Below are positions 36,001 to 46,144 of a DNA stretch of 64,000 nucleotides, in pieces (positions within the stretch are counted from its first letter, which is position 1; every line of letters begins with the position of its first letter). The stretch covers positions 5,714,001-5,778,000 of the forward strand of contig OX365955.1 in the NCBI GenBank assembly GCA_947247005.1, written 5' to 3'. Source of the stretch: Spisula solida (lineage: Eukaryota; Mollusca; Bivalvia; Venerida; Mactridae). The notes below the pieces were generated by a model, which was given only the letters and a program-made list of their open reading frames with translations, was not told where the DNA came from and did not search any database. A program made the position numbers and the translations under genes.

Positions 36001-39000
36001 TTTGAGTGAAAATTTATTGTATATATTGTCTTTGTTTTGTGACTTACAGGATATGCGAACTGTAATGAAGCTATAGCTGACAAGGGAATAAACGGAACAT
36101 ACCCAATAGGTAATACATCTGTGTATAGTTCGCCGGAGATAACTCTAGCCTTATCACTAAACAAAACAAACATAATACAACACTACACGGTCGACTGACC
36201 GCTTGTTATCAGTTTAGATTTAAAGATTATATCATTAAAATGAAATATGCACAATATTTATCAAACATGAATATCGAAAATGCATTTAATTTTCATTTTT
36301 ATTTGTAAACAAAGGCTAGTGTTATCTCCGGCGAACTATATCTCTTCATTTATTTCTTGTTGTTATCTACGAGGGGTTCATCCAGAAATAATAGGACTTT
36401 TGTCGTATATATAACATCGCTAGAAATCAGCAAGTTCAACGAGATCAGGTCGGTATTTTCATTGTCTTAAGGCTTTTCCAAATTAATATCCATGTACAAT
36501 GTATCATTGGGGCGAGTCACACCGTAACGTTATGACGACGTCAACTTTCAAAATACAAGATGTTTTTGAGAGAGAAAGAAACATTTTAATATTTTCAATA
36601 TTTCGACCAGGCACTAAAACAGCTCTGGTGTCGCTCTTTCCAAAGCTGAACCATGTCTCCGTACCACCGTTCATCGACTATTTAATTGCCTTAACAGGAA
36701 ATGATGTCAAAGTTCTGCAGGCTTATTGCCAGGTAGAAGATGATGGTGTTTGGTTGGTTATACAGCGCCGAGTGGATGGAAATGTTAATTTTAACAGGAA
36801 TTGGGACGAATATGCTGCTGGATTTGGTGACTTTGACGGTGAATTTTGGCTGGGTAATATAATTATCATTTACCACGTGACCTTTAAATTATATATGTCG
36901 CGACATACATGCATTTACAAACCCTCCTTAAAATTGCAACTTACATTATTAGATACATGTTTGATCATTACTAAATCGTGTGTGTACTCTCAGTATAATG
37001 GTTGAATTAAGATTTTGGTTGAGGTTTGCTGGTACAAATGTAGTTGTTTATTGCTGGGATAAATTGGCTGTGGAGAAATTAAATGGTTAAAATGGCATTC
37101 AAAATTCAGATGTAAAATCAATGCTGTAATGGAGGTCCCCCAGTAAAGTAAAAATGAGCTGAGACTGTGATCTCGGTCGATCAATTAAATTGAAATGACC
37201 ACTAGATCTAACACTTGTAGGTTTTTGTGTACACGTACAATGGTTGCCCCAAAAATAGCTTTTATAAATATACCAGATATATATAGCGCCTTTTTCGTGC
37301 GAACGCACGTTCAACGGCACTCTACATTATTGTGTTGCAGCCACAAGGGCGCAGGTGCATCCTCTACCAGTACAGATACAGCATGATCTGAACACAGGGA
37401 CATACTGAGAGAAAGCCCCTGAAGGGAGAGAAATACATTAGATACAGGCATGTCCGGCGCTGCAGAAGTGCACCTAGCTCTTATTTCGAATAGACAGCCT
37501 GGTTCTTTAATGTGCCCGGTGTATAGCACTGCTTCCTGGCACTTCCAGATACTTTGCAAGCCACACGGTCAGATATAGCGGGACATATTATAAATATTTC
37601 AGAAATATCAAGTGCCGATGCCGGGGATTGAACCCACGACCTCTGGATTGACAGTCCAGTGCGTTACTGAGCTAAATCCGCTTATATAATCATGTATTCC
37701 AGGCAATGACAATATCTCCTTCCTGACAACTATGACTGGTGATTATACATTACGTATTGTGATGTATGATTGGGGAGGTAACCATGTATACGCTGAATAC
37801 GACCGCTTCCAGGTGCATGGACCCTCCTCAAACTATGCGCTAACTGTGGGCTCATATAAGGGAACCGCTGGTAAGTAAGAAGGTTGATGTACGTTGTAAG
37901 TAAGTATAACTCACCACGTGTGAAACGTATATAGAGGATAGTACATGAATGTCTTTTCATATTGAATTTATTAAACGAGTTTAATAAAATAAAAAAAAAT
38001 TCGAGGCTCTGCGGAGCATTTTATCGATTTTGTTCGACGAGTTTACATGGTTTAATATATCCAAAGTGGAAAGTCACAAATGTAATGTTCTTTTTATCAT
38101 ATGTTAGCAATTTCTGACAGAAACATAAAATAGCTCCTTCTTTTCACTATAATCAACGCGCAACTTTGACGACGTCGCCTATACTTTGAGTGACGTCACG
38201 TCAAAGCTTTATTACACTAGTGTATTATCAAAAATAAATAATGGCTTTTTATCACATAACCTGCGGTCCAGGAGTGCCGTAAAGCCGTGCAGTAAATATC
38301 GTTCGGCACTCCCAGACTGTGCACTAAATATTTAAATTAGCTTGACGTGACGTTAGCCAACCCATGCATTGATCCGTCAATGACGTCAGGATAATATCAA
38401 CGTCGCTATGACGTCGCGCTTATTGTACCGCTGAATTTTGGCTGAAACATATGCATCATACATCATCCTTTTGAACAGTACTGTGCATTTTTTAAGGTTA
38501 TGTGATAAATAGAATCTTACATTCGTGCTCATGACATACGAGTTTTATTAAACTCGTCGACAAAAACAATATGACACTCGGCAAAGCCTCGTGTCATATC
38601 ATTTTGTCCACTCGTTTAATAAAACTCGTATGTAATGATAGATAATTCGATAGATAATTTATTTGACTTTCCAGAAGGTCACAGACCCATGAGGACATAC
38701 ATAACATATATACAATACAAATATTAAAGTGTACACACACGTACACACATCACACATACCAAACACACCACACACACGCACAACAAACACACTCACACCC
38801 ACCCACCCATTCGCACACATACACCATGTACATACGTACAAATACACATGTTACAGCACAATATGTACAAATTTAGGTTCATAAAATCATTATACAAATT
38901 TGAAAAAAATACCTTATATGTAGTTATTATTATTGCGTATTAAAAATGCTTTATATATATAAATGCTTAATTTTCTGACTATCTTTTCTGTTTCATTCGA

Positions 39001-42000
39001 TAAGAGTTCTATAAATTTCTGTACATTTGGTCTATGTCTATAATAGTAGGAGATGTATTGTTTTCTAATATCACTGTATAAACTGCACTCAAGCACAAAA
39101 TGGTATTCATCTTCTAATATATCACAAATTAAACATTTTCTATCAGATATAGGTGTAGGATTAGGTCTTGTCCATCTACCACTTTCAATATATAATCGAT
39201 GTGAGGCTACACGTAATCGAGTCAGATTCGAGCGAAATTTTGCAATAGTACATATGTTTAAATATGGTTGAAATTTAAATGATGCTAAATGTTTATATAA
39301 TGATGAGCGACTTGATTCTTGAATTCTCCCATTCCACCCTTGTATAAATTGATCTCTTAGTCGTTCCTTCGCAGAAAATAGAAATAACTTAGGTTGGCCT
39401 ACATCTTGAAATAACCACACGTCATAAAAGCCTAACGTACTAAGTAAGTTTTTTAAAAGAGTACACCAATTCTTTCTATTTGGATATATGTCACTGTCAG
39501 ATTTTAACATAGTATATATTTTTTTATTATATTTATTGTTATCTGTATAAAGTAATTTTACCCAGTATTTTATTATTTGAAAATACCTTATCCATTGATA
39601 ATTTAGACGCCCTAGTTCACCGTACACAAAATCATTTTGCGTCGTACGCTTAATCCCTAAAATGTGTTTGCAGAACTGTAGATGCACGCGTTCGATCGCA
39701 TTACCTTGTATAAATCCCCAAACTTCACTTGCGTAATTTAAAATTGGAGAAATTAGTTTATCAAATAGATCTAGTTTATGCCCTACTGAAATATCAGTAA
39801 ATTTATATAAATATTTTTTCATTTTAAAAACAGCTTTTAATGCTTGTCCGGATAAGGTATTCTGTGTATCAGTAAAAGAACCACCAGTCGAGAACACTAT
39901 ACCTAGGTAGTTAAACTTGCTTACTACTTCAACTTGATTACCATCAAAAATAAAGTTTAGGTTATTGGGAAGTCGCCCTCCTTTTCGAAATATCATTATT
40001 TTCGTTTTCTTTGTGTTAACAATTAACTTCCAACGTTTACAGTAATCATCTAATACATCTAAACTAGTTTGTAACTCAGCCGCGTCATTTGCGAAGATAA
40101 CCATATCATCAGCATAAAGTATAAGAAATATCTTGAAAGACTCAACATCAATTCCGCTTAGGCCTTTCTCAGATAAAACACTTTCGATGTCATTCAGAAA
40201 CATCGCAAATAAAAATGGTGACAGACATTCACCTTGTCTTACGCCGAGAGTACACGTGAATGAATTGCTCAATTGGTTACAGTATTTTACTCTAGATTTG
40301 ACCGAACAATACATAGATTTCATGATATTTAAAAGTTTCCCACGGATTCCCAACTTAATTAATTTAGACCATAAGTTATCTCTTACTATATAATCAAACG
40401 CTTTGGAAAAATCGATGAAAGCACAATATAATTGTTTCCCTTTATTAATCATATGAGTTAGTAACCCATGTAATACAAATATATTATCGACAGTTCCCAT
40501 TTTAGTTCTGAATCCCGCCTGTGCCTCTATGTAAACCGAATAATTTTCTGCCCAGTCCGTTAATCTGTTATTTAATATACGTGTAAAAAGCTTTCCCAAA
40601 GTACTTAAAAGTGTTATACCACGATAATTGTTTTGATCATTAATGCTTCCCTTCTTATGTAACGGTATTATATATCCCTCCGACCAGCTCTCAGGAAAGT
40701 ATCCGATATCAAATATTTTGTTAAAAAGACGCATCAAATATGGAGCTAATACATTTTTCCCATGTATAAAGAATTCATTGATATGAAGATCTGGTCCCGC
40801 GCTTTTATTAGAGTTTAACTGTCCTATTGCTTTGAAAATTTCCGCTTCAGTAAATGACAAATCTAATTCATGAAACATAATTTGAAATTCATTGTTCTCG
40901 TATCTATCAATAAAGTGTAAAATGTCATCATCAGCTACGAAAAACGGATCACCCGGATTATTAACGCTTTTAAAATATTGCTCAAAAACTGACAATGGAA
41001 TATTTGACTGGCTGATCCCTGCACATTCTTTTAACATTTTCCAGTATAATTTCGCATTTTTAAATCTAGCGTCCGTCAGTTTCTTTGTTTGGGAATGATC
41101 ATAATTCAACCTCGACTTACGTAAACACGTTTTATAATCCGATCTGGTTTTAACCATTTCGGTACGATTTTCGTCCGATCCATTACGTCTAAATAAATTT
41201 AATTTTCTATAAAACAGACGTCTTTTATCTGAACATTCACTGTTAAACCAGTTATTATTGTTTGTCTGAGTATTACTATTATTTGTTTGAGCGTTGCATT
41301 TATGCTTAAATATAGGCGAAACTACCTCATCTAAAATACTGGAAAGTTGTGATATGCAAACATTTATGTCACTATCTGTTTGAGATGTATCCACCTGATT
41401 GTTTAAATTAATCAATTTATCTGTAATTGAATCACAAGACAATGCCTCAATAAAACTATCCTTACTATCATTATCCCATTTATATTTAAAACCCGGTCCG
41501 TTTAAATGAGTATGATCATTTACTGAAGTCGCCTCACACTTAGTGATAAATACAAAAGAAAAATCAACTAGACAATGGTCCGATAAAATATTAGGACTGT
41601 GTACAGAAAAGATATCAATATACTGAAATAAGTTTTGTGTAGAGATTACATAATCTACTACGCTTGAACCCCTAGAACCTACGTATGTATATTTACCATC
41701 TTTGTCATTATCAAAACGTCCATTCAATATTCGCATACATGTTTGTTTACACAAATCTAACAACATAGTACCAATATTGTTAGTTCTACCTTTATCACAT
41801 GAACAACGCTTTAACTTATTATCTTTGTTGTAATTATCAGGCAAAATATCAATATCATTTAAATATTCGTCCGGAACAAAATCGGGACTATCCGATGTAT
41901 GAGCATTAAAATCTCCACATACAACTAACTGTAAATCGTCATTACATTTTGCGTCTAATTCGACTATTGAATTTAATAAACGATCTAATGTATGAGTATC

Positions 42001-45000
42001 GACCATAGACTGCCGACTGCTGTTTTCTGGTATAACATAGCATAGACAAAAATATACATCATTATTTAAACCGAGCTTATTTGCACTAATTTTTACACAT
42101 ATAATGTCATCTTCGCAAGTAAAAACCAATGTGTCAGTACATACAAAATCATTTCTAATATAAACAGCTATTCCTCCTGACGACCTCTTATAGGTTAGTT
42201 TGTTTTCTGTTCTGTTTAAATAATAACACTCAAAGTTATCAAACTTCAGATCACAAAAGGCATTTGCCCAAGTCTCCGTTAATAAAATAATGTCATGATT
42301 ACTGAAAATATTACATAATTCTGGAGATTTAAGTTTATTTGATCTACGGGTAACAAGACCCTGCACATTTAGCAGAGCGCAACGCAGTGTGACCTTCTCA
42401 GTATTGTCATATTGGGTTGACTGAACACCTTGCGTGATTGGTGTACCTGTCCGCTCTGTCGGTTGACTGCCACTTACACGATCACTTTGTTCATCGGAAT
42501 GTGTTTGCACAACAGAGATGTCAAGCGAATTTGTGCTATTTTTAGCATTGGGTAAAACCCGGTTAGTATTGGCTCTCGACCTTGACCGACTGTTACTTTG
42601 TCTCTTGTATGGAACAGCTGACTGTGATCGACGCTCAGAACGAGCCGCCGCCTTAGTTACACTAGATCTTCCACGGGGTGCGGGAAATGAAATATCCTCT
42701 GACTGTGCTGGGGATGATATATCATGCATTTCAACATTTGTTGAATTATCACTACACTTATTTGTCAACGAATTATCTGTAGAGGTAGCATTTATTAGAT
42801 CACTGGTAGAACCTGTACGTGGTAGATCGTTGGTAGCGATGGTCCGTTCGCGGTCATTGGAAGCGTCTGTGCGTGGGAGATCAGTGGTAGAGCATGCACG
42901 TTTGGGGACAGTAGATTCTGTACGCACGATGCTATCGGTAGGGTCTGTACGTTGGAGACTATTGGTAGGTATATTGCTCGACTGTGTTGGCTGAGCAAGT
43001 GTCTCTGCAGGTTTATTTAATCCATGGAGCGTCGTTGTAGTGGATTGGGTGACTGATGCAGCTAGTATCGTACTACCGGTATTATTACAAGCTGGTTTCA
43101 TCACGAATTGAGTGTCAGCCATATTATCAGTAGGTTTTCGAATCGGTAGGTTGTGCACTCATGCAAGATCCTCTATATAACGCTGCCGCGACGTCAAACA
43201 TATGATAAAAACGGCTAGACGTGGCATCGTGTGCTTACAGATTGTACAACCATGTAGTGACGTGCGTTAACACGTGCTGAAAAATGGATTAGCTATAGTT
43301 TTATGCTTGGATACGCCTTAATTAAAGGTCAAGTCTAAATCCATTAAGTCCCTCGCTTACCAGACGCTAGTCAGACCTCAGCTAGAATATGCCTCCGATG
43401 TTTGGTCCCCATCATACCCAAAGCCAGATGGATCCAATCGAGGCTGTCCAAAGACGGGCAGCCAGATGTATAAGGGCAAACTACCAAAGAACTGCTAGTG
43501 TATCAGAAATGCTGAGCTCCCTTAACATGAGGCGCCTTGACCTTAGAATAATTGACAGTCGGCTATCCCTTATGTATAAAATCACCTACAAACTTGTAGT
43601 TATCCCCATCTAGTGCCCCTTTCTCACCCCCCAAGATCAACATGCCCCTAAGATACAGGTTAATTAGCACTACGACTGACTACTATAAGTTTGCCTTCTT
43701 CCCCGGACCTTTTACCACTGGAATAACCTACCACATCAAGTAGTCAGTCTTCCACTTTAGCATCGTTCAATGCGGCTGTCAGTCGCATTGAGCAAGTTTC
43801 ACCATAAATCAGTCTTCTGAAATCTGTTTTTACTACTTTTTAAACCTTTATCTTTGTATTATACTGTCCTATATTTATTTACTGTTCTTTTACTCTTTTA
43901 CTCGTCTTGGCAGTTTTGACGCGCAAAATGTCTACGTCCCCGTAAGGGGTTTGACATCAAAGGGAGATAGATAGATAGAATTAAATGAATTGAGAACATA
44001 GGCATTTGGTTTCAACTCGCCGTAAATTATTGATTTGCACTAGTCAAAGATCGACCGGGTACTAAAAAGAATACAAGGTTGGGATGCTGACATGTTTATC
44101 CGCAACGGAAGTGACGTATTAATTTGTATAAATTCCCGTAGCCGTACCGATCCGGATCTGGTACCCGCGGTATGTGTTAACCACTATATAGCGACCGGGC
44201 ACCGGCCATTTATAAACTTCGTCGAGCGCCATTATGACAAATACAATCCACATGTGTCTACAGACTCTTTCACGCGTAAATAACGAATTAGATACGAATT
44301 AGATCTAACGACTGTTTTAACCAAGACGCATCAGGTTTAAATACCCATGCAGTACTCCTAATACTGTTACAGTAATATCGTAATTATTTACCATTTTTCC
44401 AAGTCTAGCATTGTTTCTGTCGTCTATCCACTCCTTCAACACTAACTTTCCATAAAAAATAAACATTGGCTGACCGTTTAAATTTTGCGCTCGATGATGT
44501 TTATAAAGACCGGTGCCCGGTCGCTACACAGTGGTTAACGCAAACCGCGGGTACCAGATCCGGAACGGTAAGGCTACGGGAATTTATACAAATTAATACG
44601 TCACTTCCGTTGCGGATAAACATGCCGTGCACTTAATTTATGTATTTTATATTCATAACAGGAGATTTACGCATTTATGACGTCATACAATGGTCTTGTA
44701 TTTATTTACTTATTGGATTTTCTATCTTCATTTTAGGAGATTCCTTTCACTATCCACCGTCCTACGGCAATTTAACACACTTCGGTATGCAATTTTCTAC
44801 ACCGGATGTAGACAACGATAAAGCTTCAACGAACTGCGCCAAAAAGCTGCAATCCGGTTGGTGGTTTAACAACTGTTACAGGTGCACGTTTATCTAATAT
44901 GTTCTTATTGGTCATTTCAAATGTGACGTAAGCGCCCTTACTCCACCTTCAGTTTTTATAGCTTTGTACATATATGTGTTACAGTTGCGCATCCGTGTCC

Positions 45001-45721
45001 TACAGGTAATATAACGTACGCAACAATGGTCCATGCTCGGACGGACATGTAGGAACAGTATACAACAATCGCAACGTTCTATTTTCTAAACTGCATGCAT
45101 TTTGATATGATTTTAAAGAGTCCCTATGGTAGTCATGTTATAGAGGTTTACTGTGCAAGTTTTAATTGTGATAGTAGAACAGGAAGAGATCTGATATATA
45201 TATATATTGAAATTGTAAAGTTTCTTTTATGACACCCCATACACCCATAAACTCTGCAGTTGCTCGGAGCATTGTCCTAGAGGTAGCGTGCGTGATTTTC
45301 AATTGAGAGGTCCCGGGTTCGATACCAGTCCGTATCACTGCTTAATTCTCCTGAGCAAGAATTACTCCAAATGCTCCACTTTACCAAGGTGCATCAATGC
45401 GTTCCCGAGTGGATGAAAACCAATGTGTTGTGGCTGCCATCGGCACCGAATGCAATAGCCGACTTGCGACTCCATGATGGGGGGGGGGGTATTTTAAGTA
45501 TACGTTAACTCGGTGTTTTACTTCTTTGCAGTTCCAATTTGAATGGTGTACATCTCGCGGGTGCGTATGGACGGCGAATGCTTGGTCAGGTACAGGGACA
45601 GCCGACCCTGGATGGTACAGGAATAGAATGGTACCCGTACAGACACAGACAGTATTCAATGCGCCATGTCGAGATGAAGATTAAGCTATCACCGAGTAAC
45701 AGCGGCTCTATAATTGGCTAA
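29820..45721 (+). CDS. Secreted fibrinogen-related protein (FReD lectin), seven exons, complete
   Basis: Joined exons 29820-30050, 30338-30557, 36050-36109, 36698-36853, 37703-37870, 44737-44881 and 45532-45721 give 1170 nt, 389 aa plus stop; all have AG acceptors and GT donors and their phases agree. Residues 1-24 form a signal peptide, 25-77 an amphipathic coiled coil (LxxxI/LxxxE heptads), 78-150 a Cys cluster and Thr/Pro-rich, mucin-like linker, and about 155-380 a full fibrinogen C-terminal domain. Landmarks are the NC...YC and NC...NNC cysteine pairs, EFWLGNDN, the DVDND calcium site and the closing EMKIKLS. By family knowledge such proteins (ficolin/tenascin/FREP types) oligomerise and bind acetylated or microbial sugars outside the cell. 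Introns 2 and 5 are enlarged by LINEs. Confidence 0.92.
30338..30557 (+). CDS. FReD gene exon 2: Cys cluster and Thr/Pro linker
   Basis: Acceptor TTTTTTTTAACCAG, donor AGA|GTAAGA, leaving one base over. Encodes [15 protein letters not shown] (one N-glycosylation sequon and four Cys that could link chains) and then about 50 residues dominated by Thr, Pro and Ser, likely O-glycosylated. Confidence 0.85.
30685..30865. repeat. About 90-bp tandem duplication in FReD intron 2
   Basis: GCACTGTTCCATTG(C)CC...GGGTGCA(T/C)T and ATATGCGGAT words occur in the same order at 30690-30770 and 30780-30860. Confidence 0.65.
31950..35930 (+). mobile_element. CR1-like LINE in FReD intron 2, decayed
   Basis: Endonuclease and reverse transcriptase pieces run from about 32136 to 35584 on the same strand as the host gene, followed by a 3' UTR of about 350 bp. 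Ends are approximate. It makes up most of intron 2 (30558-36049). Confidence 0.85.
32136..35584 (+). pseudogene. CR1/jockey-group LINE ORF2 with 2A-like motif, frameshifted
   Basis: A hydrophobic stretch ([11 protein letters not shown]) is followed by [10 protein letters not shown] (32424-32453), a textbook 2A-type ribosome-skipping motif, then the APE endonuclease: [38 protein letters not shown] and, in a shifted frame near 32965-33090, [16 protein letters not shown] and ITDHKATF. The reverse transcriptase shows [56 protein letters not shown] and FADDTS (34434 region). The C-terminal domain runs to 35426 and, shifted, to about 35584. Breaks near 32965, 33050-33100, 33485, 33700, 34008, 34210 and 35400 make it dead. 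Confidence 0.88.
36050..36109 (+). CDS. FReD gene exon 3: start of fibrinogen domain
   Basis: Sixty nt, acceptor TTGTGACTTACAG, donor ATAG|GTAATA. Encodes [19 protein letters not shown], the usual opening with the first conserved Cys and the Gly-x-Tyr-x-Ile turn. One base carries over on each side. Confidence 0.85.
36126..36338. mobile_element. Short TIR MITE in FReD intron 3
   Basis: TAGTTCGCCGGAGATAAC at the left is repeated inverted at the right, then CTAGCCTT; TA lies outside both ends. It begins 17 bp after exon 3's donor. Confidence 0.75.
36698..36853 (+). CDS. FReD gene exon 4
   Basis: Acceptor GCCTTAACAG, donor CTGG|GTAATA. Encodes [20 protein letters not shown] and then [22 protein letters not shown], matching the family core (YC-x-M-x-D-G-W-x-V-x-Q-R-R, F-x-R-x-W, GEFWLG). 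The second conserved Cys is in AYC. Confidence 0.92.
37261..37681 (-). mobile_element. tRNA-derived SINE (Asp-like head), copy 2, next to exon 5
   Basis: Same element as 28990-29420, same orientation, head at 37681. It ends only 19 bases before the AG of the exon 5 acceptor (37701-37702), so the usual branch-point zone lies in or at the SINE head. Confidence 0.85.
37703..37870 (+). CDS. FReD gene exon 5
   Basis: Acceptor ATGTATTCCAG, donor GCTG|GTAAGT (strong). Encodes [20 protein letters not shown] and then [20 protein letters not shown]...[12 protein letters not shown], matching the family's GNDxIHxLT, Y-x-L-R-V/I, D-W-x-G and Y-x-L-x-G-x-Y-G-T-A pattern. Confidence 0.92.
38533..38633. repeat. 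Inverted repeat, about 48-bp arms, FReD intron 5
   Basis: ACATACGAGTTTTATTAAAC pairs with its inverse at the right; arms have about eight mismatches around a GCAAAGC centre. A related TTTAATAAAA/TTATTAAACGAG word is at 37965-37990, so a larger foldback element (37965-38633) is possible. Confidence 0.7.
38640..43170 (-). mobile_element. Full-length-looking APE-type LINE in FReD intron 5, antisense
   Basis: Minus-strand element: ORF 43122-38914, then a 3' UTR of about 270 bp with a CA-rich tract (38735-38825) and an ATTATCTATC repeat at its end (38640-38660). It is related to the decayed LINE at 13255-17130. Its 5' end is not fixed. Confidence 0.88.
38914..43122 (-). CDS. LINE polyprotein, endonuclease + reverse transcriptase, intact 1402 aa
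   Basis: ATG at 43122 (the frame is open 12 codons further upstream without an earlier ATG). Residues 1-240: Ser/Thr/Arg-rich, with repeats of a TTDLPRT / [10 protein letters not shown] type (about 60-110) and a basic SRSRSR stretch; no zinc knuckle visible. Residues about 250-525: APE endonuclease ([31 protein letters not shown] near 404, [17 protein letters not shown] near 514). Residues about 740-1060: reverse transcriptase ([70 protein letters not shown] near 1003). C-terminus: CX2CX7HX4C near 1337. No frameshift or stop, so it is young and may be mobile. No separate ORF1 recognised. Confidence 0.9.
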   Translation of the reverse strand: MADTQFVMKPACNNTGSTILAASVTQSTTTTLHGLNKPAETLAQPTQSSNIPTNSLQRTDPTDSIVRTESTVPKRACSTTDLPRTDASNDRERTIATNDLPRTGSTSDLINATSTDNSLTNKCSDNSTNVEMHDISSPAQSEDISFPAPRGRSSVTKAAARSERRSQSAVPYKRQSNSRSRSRANTNRVLPNAKNSTNSLDISVVQTHSDEQSDRVSGSQPTERTGTPITQGVQSTQYDNTEKVTLRCALLNVQGLVTRRSNKLKSPELCNIFSNHDIILLTETWANAFCDLKFDNFECYYLNRTENKLTYKRSSGGIAVYIRNDFVCTDTLVFTCEDDIICVKISANKLGLNNDVYFCLCYVIPENSSRQSMVDTHTLDRLLNSIVELDAKCNDDLQLVVCGDFNAHTSDSPDFVPDEYLNDIDILPDNYNKDNKLKRCSCDKGRTNNIGTMLLDLCKQTCMRILNGRFDNDKDGKYTYVGSRGSSVVDYVISTQNLFQYIDIFSVHSPNILSDHCLVDFSFVFITKCEATSVNDHTHLNGPGFKYKWDNDSKDSFIEALSCDSITDKLINLNNQVDTSQTDSDINVCISQLSSILDEVVSPIFKHKCNAQTNNSNTQTNNNNWFNSECSDKRRLFYRKLNLFRRNGSDENRTEMVKTRSDYKTCLRKSRLNYDHSQTKKLTDARFKNAKLYWKMLKECAGISQSNIPLSVFEQYFKSVNNPGDPFFVADDDILHFIDRYENNEFQIMFHELDLSFTEAEIFKAIGQLNSNKSAGPDLHINEFFIHGKNVLAPYLMRLFNKIFDIGYFPESWSEGYIIPLHKKGSINDQNNYRGITLLSTLGKLFTRILNNRLTDWAENYSVYIEAQAGFRTKMGTVDNIFVLHGLLTHMINKGKQLYCAFIDFSKAFDYIVRDNLWSKLIKLGIRGKLLNIMKSMYCSVKSRVKYCNQLSNSFTCTLGVRQGECLSPFLFAMFLNDIESVLSEKGLSGIDVESFKIFLILYADDMVIFANDAAELQTSLDVLDDYCKRWKLIVNTKKTKIMIFRKGGRLPNNLNFIFDGNQVEVVSKFNYLGIVFSTGGSFTDTQNTLSGQALKAVFKMKKYLYKFTDISVGHKLDLFDKLISPILNYASEVWGFIQGNAIERVHLQFCKHILGIKRTTQNDFVYGELGRLNYQWIRYFQIIKYWVKLLYTDNNKYNKKIYTMLKSDSDIYPNRKNWCTLLKNLLSTLGFYDVWLFQDVGQPKLFLFSAKERLRDQFIQGWNGRIQESSRSSLYKHLASFKFQPYLNICTIAKFRSNLTRLRVASHRLYIESGRWTRPNPTPISDRKCLICDILEDEYHFVLECSLYSDIRKQYISYYYRHRPNVQKFIELLSNETEKIVRKLSIYIYKAFLIRNNNNYI
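43335..43978 (+). mobile_element. 5'-truncated LINE fragment, reverse-transcriptase C-terminal part
   Basis: [18 protein letters not shown] then, in another frame (43389-43613), [29 protein letters not shown] and LSLMYKI are the conserved tail that follows many jockey/CR1-type reverse transcriptases; [17 protein letters not shown] follows near 43690. It ends GATAGATAGATAG (43964-43977). Several frame breaks. Confidence 0.75.
44091..44624. mobile_element. Long-TIR foldback MITE, 534 bp, FReD intron 5
   Basis: Arms 44091-44219 and 44497-44624 are inverted copies (CATGTTTATCCGCAACGGAAG at the outside, GGTACC, GCGACCGGGCACCGG inside). It ends 112 bp before exon 6. Confidence 0.85.
44737..44881 (+). 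CDS. FReD gene exon 6: calcium site
   Basis: Acceptor TTCATTTTAG, donor ACAG|GTGCAC, phase 1 in and 2 out. Encodes [19 protein letters not shown] and SGWWFNNCY: the DxDND calcium loop and the third and fourth conserved Cys, next to the ligand pocket of the family. Confidence 0.9.
45262..45490 (+). mobile_element. tRNA-derived SINE in FReD intron 6
   Basis: A box TGTCCTAGAGGTAG and B box GGGTTCGATAC in a tRNA-like head, then a body with GAGCAAGAATTACTCC and TGGCTGCCATCGGCACC, closing on a G run (45480-45489) about 40 bp before exon 7. Confidence 0.65.
45532..45721 (+). CDS. FReD gene exon 7 (last)
   Basis: Acceptor TTACTTCTTTGCAG. Encodes [14 protein letters not shown], then a loop [20 protein letters not shown] and [16 protein letters not shown] with the TAA stop at 45719-45721. 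GIxWYxW and YSM(K/R)xxEMKI are the usual end of the domain. No AATAAA follows closely; ATTAAA at about 45849 is the nearest variant signal. Confidence 0.9.
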
Positions 45722-45839
45722 TAGAAACATCAGAGCCGTGCATATTTTCGCTAAATTAGAAGTTTAGTGATAACAACAAGAAACTTGTACATGTATCATA
45801 GTACATAACTTATATGTTGACTATTGTATATTCACATAT

Positions 45840-46010
45840 TTTCGTGGGTATTAAATTTTGTGTATTATGATAAAAAACGCATTTTCGTGGAGTCATAAAT
45901 TCGTGTATAACAGAACATAAAACGGTAAAACCATGTCTGAATTTGAGAGGTCGATTAATTGTGGGGATAAGATTTCGTGGTCGAGATTAACAACAGAATC
46001 ACCGAAAATT
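45840..46010 (-). repeat. Dispersed CGTGG/CCACG-rich repeat
   Basis: GAGGTCGATTAATTGTGGGG and TTTTCGTGG words match 19350-19590 inverted. Family not named. Confidence 0.5.
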
Positions 46011-46144
46011 AAACCCCCTTTCAAAATGTCCAATATGGTCTACACAATATGGTCGACAAAATAACCACACACTTCAGGACTTCATGTAGCCCGTTTACAC
46101 AAATGCACATTTTATTGTCCGGTATATAAACATTTTTTAAATGT

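Noticed and set aside
42518..42994. 158-codon plus-strand frame
   Set aside because: Antisense shadow of the repeated N-terminal region of the LINE ORF.
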